In this document: positions 57,133 to 64,000 of the stretch, piece after piece | Layout of the letters: each line of letters begins with the position of its first letter | Numbering within the stretch: position 1 is the stretch's first letter | Assembly (NCBI GenBank): GCA_031761405.1 | Contig: JASEVX010000008.1 | Location: 70,249,717-70,313,716, forward strand | Reading direction: 5' to 3' | Length of the DNA: 64,000 nucleotides | DNA from: Serripes groenlandicus | Taxonomy: Eukaryota > Mollusca > Bivalvia > Cardiida > Cardiidae | Made by a program: the position numbers and the translations under genes | Notes under the pieces: generated by a model | What the model was told of the DNA's origin: nothing | The model's database searches: none | The model's input: only the letters and a program-made list of their open reading frames with translations

Positions 57133-60035
57133 ATGTTACTACATCACCGAGACGGACACTATATCACTACATCACCGAGACGGCCAATATACCACTACAT
57201 CACAGAGACACAGAATATATCACTACATCACCGAGACAAAGAATATAGCACTACATCACGGAGACTTACAATATGTCACTACATCACCGAGACGGACACT
57301 ATATCACTACATCACCGAGACAGACAATATATCACTACATCACCGAGACGGACACTATATCACTACATCACCGAGACGGCCAATATACCACTACATCACT
57401 GAGACGGACAATATATCACTACATCACTGAGACGGACAATATACCACTACATCACTGAGACGGACAATATATCACTACATCACTGAGACGGACAATATAC
57501 CACTACATTACAGAGACGGACAATATACCACTACATCACTGAGACGGACAATATATCACTACATCACCGAGACGGACAATATATCACTACATCAGCGAGA
57601 CGGACAATATATCACTACATCAGCGAGACGGACAATATACCACTACATCACTGAGACGGACAATATACCACTACATCACCGAGACGGACAATATATCACT
57701 ATATCACCGAGACGGACACTATATCACTACATCACCGAGACGGACAATATATCACTACATTACCGAGGTAGACAATATACCACTACATCACCGAGACGAA
57801 CAATATACCACTACATCACCGAGACAAAGAATATAGCACTACATCACGGAGACTTACAATATGTTACTACATCACCGAGACGGACACTATATCACTACAT
57901 CACCGAGACGGCCAATATACCACTACATCACAGAGACACAGAATATATCACTACATCACCGAGACAAAGAATATAGCACTACATCACGGAGACTTACAAT
58001 ATGTCACTACATCACCGAGACGGACACTATATCACTACATCACCGAGACAGACAATAGATCACTACATCACCGAGACGGACACTATATCACTACATCACC
58101 GAGACGGCCAATATACCACTACATCACAGAGACAAAGAATATATCACTACATCACCGAGACGGACAATATATCATTACATCACGGAGACGGAAAATATAT
58201 CACTACATCACCGAGACGGACAATATACCACTAAATCACTGAGGCGGAAAATATATCCCTACATCACTGAGACGGACAATATATCACTACATCACGGAGA
58301 CGGACAATATACCACTACATCACTGAGACGGACAATATATCACTACATCACTGAGACGGACAATATACCACTACATTACAGAGACGGACAATATACCACT
58401 ACATCACTGAGACGGACAATATATCACTACATCACCGAGACGGACAATATATCACTACATCAGCGAGACGGACAATATATCACTACATCAGCGAGACGGA
58501 CAATATACCACTACATCACTGAGACGGACAATATACCACTACATCACCGAGACGGACAATATATCACTATATCACCGAGACGGACACTATATCACTACAT
58601 CACCGAGACGGACAATATATCACTACATTACCGAGGTAGACAATATACCACTACATCACCGAGACGAACAATATAGCACTACATCACCGAGACAAAGAAT
58701 ATAGCACTACATCACGGAGACTTACAATATGTTACTACATCACCGAGACGGACACTATATCACTACATCACCGAGACGGCCAATATACCACTACATCACA
58801 GAGACACAGAATATATCACTACATCACCGAGACAAAGAATATAGCACTACATCACGGAGACTTACAATATGTCACTACATCACCGAGACGGACACTATAT
58901 CACTACATCACCGAGACAGACAATAGATCACTACATCACCGAGACGGACACTATATCACTACATCACCGAGACGGCCAATATACCACTACATCACAGAGA
59001 CAAAGAATATATCACTACATCACCGAGACGGACAATATATCATTACATCACGGAGACGGAAAATATATCACTACATCACCGAGACGGACAATATACCACT
59101 AAATCACTGAGGCGGAAAATATATCCCTACATCACTGAGACGGACAATATATCACTACATCACGGAGACGGACAATATACCACTACATCACTGAGACGGA
59201 CAATATATCACTACATCACTGAGACGGACAATATACCACTACATTACAGAGACGGACAATATACCACTACATCACTGAGACGGACAATATATCACTACAT
59301 CACCGAGACGGACAATATATCACTACATCAGCGAGACGGACAATATATCACTACATCAGCGAGACGGACAATATACCACTACATCACTGAGACGGACAAT
59401 ATACCACTACATCACCGAGACGGACAATATATCACTATATCACCGAGACGGACACTATATCACTACATCACCGAGACGGACAATATATCACTACATTACC
59501 GAGGTAGACAATATACCACTACATCACCGAGACGAACAATATACCACTACATCACCGAGACAAAGAATATAGCACTACATCACGGAGACTTACAATATGT
59601 TACTACATCACCGAGACGGACACTATATCACTACATCACCGAGACGGCCAATATACCACTACATCACAGAGACACAGAATATATCACTACATCACCGAGA
59701 CAAAGAATATAGCACTACATCACGGAGACTTACAATATGTCACTACATCACCGAGACGGACACTATATCACTACATCACCGAGACAGACAATAGATCACT
59801 ACATCACCGAGACGGACACTATATCACTACATCACCGAGACGGCCAATATACCACTACATCACAGAGACAAAGAATATATCACTACATCACCGAGACGGA
59901 CAATATATCATTACATCACGGAGACGGAAAATATATCACTACATCACCGAGACGGACAATATACCACTAAATCACTGAGGCGGAAAATATATCCCTACAT
60001 CACTGAGACGGACAATATATCACTACATCACGGAG
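57133..60035 (+). repeat. Higher-order repeat of 868 bp (31 x 28 bp) within the minisatellite
   Basis: Landmark ACTTACAATATGTTAC occurs at about 57125, 57853, 58721 and 59589. The last three are spaced 868 bp and the first step is 728 bp (26 x 28). The extra 140 bp (5 units, with GAGGCGGAAAATATATCCC) marks the longer unit. Copies look almost identical by eye. Confidence 0.88.
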
Positions 60036-63000
60036 ACGGGCACTACATCACCGAGACAAAGAATATAGCACTACATCACGGAGACTTACAATATGTCACT
60101 ACATCACCGAGACGGACACTATATCACTACATCACCGAGACGGCCAATATACCACTACATCACAGAGACACAGAATATATCACTACATCACCGAGACAAA
60201 GAATATAGCACTACATCACGGAGACTTACAATATGTCACTACATCACCGAGACGGACACTATATCACTACATCACCGAGACAGACAATAGATCACTACAT
60301 CACCGAGACGGACACTATATCACTACATCACCGAGACGGCCAATATACCACTACATCACAGAGATAAAGAATATATCACTTCATCACCGAGACGGACAAT
60401 ATATCAATACATCACGGAGACGGAAAATATATCACTACATCACCGAGACGGACAATATACCACTAAATCACTGAGGCGGAAAATATATCCCTACATCACT
60501 GAGACGGACAATAATCACTACATCACGGAGACGGGCACTATATCACTACATCAACGAGACGGACAATATACCACTACATCAACGAGACAAAGAATATAGC
60601 ACTACATCACGGAGACGGACAATATGTCACTACATCACCGAGACGGACACTATATCACTACATCACCGAGACAGACAATATATCACTACATCACCGATAC
60701 GGACACTATATTACTACATCACCGAGACGGAAAATATACCACTACATCACAGAGACAAAGAATATATCACTGAGACGGACAATATATCACTACATCACGG
60801 AGACGGAAAATATATCACTACATCACCGAGACGGACAATATACCACTACATCACCGAGACGGACAATATATCACTACATCACTGAGACGGACAATATACC
60901 ACTACATAACTGAGACGGACAATATATCACTACATCACCGAGACAGACAATATATCACTACATCACCGAGACGGACACCATATCACTACATCACCGAGAC
61001 GGAAAATATACCACTACATCACAGAGACAAAGAATATATCACTGAGACGGACAATATATCACTACATCACGGAGACGGAAAATATATCACTACATCACCG
61101 AGACGGACAATATACCACTACATCACTGAGGCGGACAATATATCCCTACATCACTGAGACGGACAATATATCACTACATCACAAAGACGGACAATATATC
61201 ACTACATCACTGAGACGGACAATATATCACTACATCACCAAGACGGACAATATATCCCTACATCACTGAGACGGACAATATATCACTACATCACCGAGAC
61301 GGACAATATATCGCTACATCACTGAGACGGACAATATATCACTACATCACCAAGACGGACAATATATCCCTACATCACTGATACGGACAATATATCACTA
61401 CATCACCAAGAGGGACAATATATCCCTACATCACTGAGAAGGACAATATATCACTACATCACCGAGACGGACACTAGACAACTACATCACCGAGACGGAC
61501 ACTATATCACTACATCACAGAGACGAAGAATATATCACTACATCACCGAAACGGACAATATATCACTACATCACGGAGACGGACACTATATCACTACATC
61601 ACCGAGACGGACAATATACCACTACATCACCGAGACAAAAAATGTAGCACTACATCACGGAGACGGACAATATGTCACTACATCACAAAGACGAACAATA
61701 TATCACTACATCACTGAGACGGACAATATACCACTACATTACAGAGACGTACAATATACCACTACATCACTGAGACGGACAATATACCACTTCATCACCG
61801 AGACGGACAATATATCACTACATCACTGAGACGGACAATATACCACTACATTACTGAGACGGACAATATATCACTACATTACCGAGACAGACAATATATC
61901 ACTACATTACTGAGACGGACAATATATCACTACGTCACGGAGACGGACAATATGTCACTACATCACCGAGACGGACACTATATCACTACATCACCGAGAC
62001 AGACAATATATCACAACATCACCGAGACGGACACTATATCACTACATCACCGAGACGGAAAATATACCACTACATCACAGAGACAAAGATATATCACTGA
62101 GACGGACAATATATCACTACATCACGGAGACGGAAAATATATCACTACATCACCGAGACGGACAATATACCACTACATCACCGAGACGGACAATATATCA
62201 CTACATCACTGAGACGGACAATATACCACTACATTACTGAGACGGACAATATATCACTACATCACCGAGACAGACAATATATCACTACATCACCGAGACG
62301 GACACTATATCACTACATCACCGAGACGGAAAATATACCACTACATCACAGAGACAAAGAATATATCACTGAGACGGACAATATATCACTACTTCACGGA
62401 GACGGAAAATATATCACTACATCACCGAGACGGACACTATACCACTACATCACTGAGGCGGACAATATATCCCTACATCACTGAGGCGGACAATATATCA
62501 CTACATCACCAAGACGGACAATATATCACTACATCACTGAGACGGCCTATATATCACTACATCACCAAGACGGACAATATATCCCTACATCACTGAGACG
62601 GACAATATATCACTACATCACCAAGACGGACAATATATCACTACATCACTGAGACGGACAATATATCACTACATCACCAAGACGGACAATATATCCCTAC
62701 ATCACTGAGACGGACAATATATCACTACATCACCAAGAGGGACAATATATCCCTACATCACTGAGAAGGACAATATATCACTACATCACCGAGACGGACA
62801 ATAGACAACTACATCACCGAGACGGACACTATATCACAACATCACAGAGACAAATAATATATCACTACATCACCGAAACGGACAATATATCACTACATCA
62901 CGGAGACGGACACTATATCACTACATCACCGAGACGGACACTATACCACTACATCACCGAGACAAAGAATGTAGCACTACATCACGGAGACGGACAATAT

Positions 63001-64000
63001 GTCACTACATCACAGAGACGTACAATATATCACTACATCACTGAGACGGACAATATACCACTACATTACAGAGACGTACAATATACCACTACATCACTGA
63101 GACGGACACTATACCACTACATCACCGAGACGGACAATATATCATTACATCACTGAGACGGACAATATACCACTACATTACTGAGACGGACAATATATCA
63201 CTACATTGCCGAGACAGATAATATATCACTACATCACTGAGACGGACACTATATCACTACATTACCGAGACAGACAATATACCACTACATTACTGAGACG
63301 GACAATATATCACTACGTCACGGAGACGGACAATATATCACTACATCACCGAGACGGACAATAGACAACTACATCACCGAGACGGACAATATACCACTAC
63401 ATCACCGAAACGGACAATATAACACTACATCACCGAGACGTACAATATACCACTACATCACCGAGACGGACAATATACCACTACATCACCGAGACGGACA
63501 CTATACCACTACATCACTGAGACGGATAATATATCACTACATCATCGAGACGGACACTATATCAGTACATCACCGAGACAAAGAATATATCACTACATCA
63601 CCGAGACGGACAATATACCACTACATCACCGAGACGGACAATGTATCACTACATCACCGAGACGGACAATATATCACTACATTACCGAGGCGGAAAATAT
63701 ATCACTACATCACCGAGACGGACAATAAACCACTACATCACCGAGACGGACAATATAACACTACATTACCGAAGCAGACAATATATCACTATATCACCGA
63801 GACGTACACTTTATCACTACATCACCGAGACGGACAATATACCACTACATCACCGAGACGGACAATATACCAATACATTACCGAGACAGACAATATATCA
63901 CCGAGACGGACACAAATATCACTACATCACCGAGACGGACAATATACCACTACATTACCGAGGCAGACAATATACCACTACATCACCGAGACGAACAATA

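Larger units (their letters stand above)
55314..64000 (+). repeat. 28-bp minisatellite, about 290 units, continuing past the window
   Basis: Unit GAGACGGACAATATATCACT + ACATCACC with recurring variants (CTGAG, CGGAG, ACAGAG, GACACT, GGAAAATATACC, CAAAGAATAT, TTACAATATGTTAC). It is interrupted once at 55993-56517. A higher-order period is annotated separately. Open frames of 60-110 codons across it arise from the repeat and are not genes. Confidence 0.97.

Noticed and set aside
55176..62212. Many 60-108-codon frames such as SLHHRDGHYITTSPRRTIYH
   Set aside because: By-products of the 28-bp minisatellite; the same peptides appear in all phases.
55314..64000. CRISPR-like look of a 28-bp repeat array
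   Set aside because: Units are directly adjacent without spacers, variants are graded, and the DNA is eukaryotic.

Overview
The window is animal nuclear DNA from a compact-intron-free, AT-rich, repeat-saturated region. The repeat vocabulary (elements opening AGCTCACCTG and closing in a GGGCC-hairpin plus CTTG, tRNA-derived SINEs, an L1-like LINE) together with short exons of beta-secretase-like and betaine-homocysteine-methyltransferase-like proteins points to a lophotrochozoan, most likely a bivalve mollusc. That assignment is inference. There is no bacterial-style gene organisation, rRNA, canonical tRNA gene or CRISPR array.

Almost all of the 64 kb can be read as nested mobile elements and tandem repeats. 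The dominant family is a set of non-autonomous elements that I read as Helentron/HINE-like. Each begins AGCTC with a 5' hairpin, usually carries internal tandem repeats of about 130-180 bp, and ends with an inverted copy of its own 5' motif, a GC hairpin and CTTG. They insert without target duplication into T-runs. Copies start at 2569, 11524, 14807, 20196, 20813, 23243, 25527, 28519, 31589, 35355, 36051, 37838 and 47514. Four of them have an uninterrupted paralogous copy of the target elsewhere in the window, which fixes their ends.

Layout. 1-2416: homopolymer and simple repeats, a small element with identical 137-bp direct repeats, and unassigned DNA. 2417-11106: a MITE (family H) split by a 5.1-kb HINE (itself holding a LINE fragment, a SINE and a 176-bp array) and by a 2.9-kb composite element with a 23-bp minisatellite. 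11524-12782: another HINE. 12894-40112: an alternating series H-X-H-X-H. X is a decayed element carrying a Mutator-like transposase (minus strand) and, tail-to-tail, a His-Me-finger-type zinc-loop protein (plus strand). X1 is interrupted by a 3.1-kb TA-flanked element that carries a HINE. X2 is interrupted by a hAT-like element with a perfect 8-bp target duplication, and that hAT-like element contains HINEs, SINEs and an intact beta-secretase-like exon. A 2992-bp tandem duplication (24142-30125) overlaps X2. 41849-46900: another family-H copy, unassigned DNA and two minisatellites (43 bp and 20 bp). 47514-53509: a HINE interrupted by an almost complete LINE (48244-52970). 53764-54327: a 20-bp minisatellite abutting an exon of a betaine-homocysteine-methyltransferase-like gene. 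55071-64000: a SINE, then about 8.7 kb of a 28-bp minisatellite with an 868-bp higher-order period.

The only apparently functional coding sequence is the LINE (ORF1 and ORF2 in the same frame, separated by one UAG with no AUG for ORF2) and the two isolated host-type exons. The transposase of X1/X2 is frameshifted and interrupted. The strongest leads are the HINE terminal covariation, the UAG-separated LINE, the exon inside the hAT-like element, and the two-gene X element.
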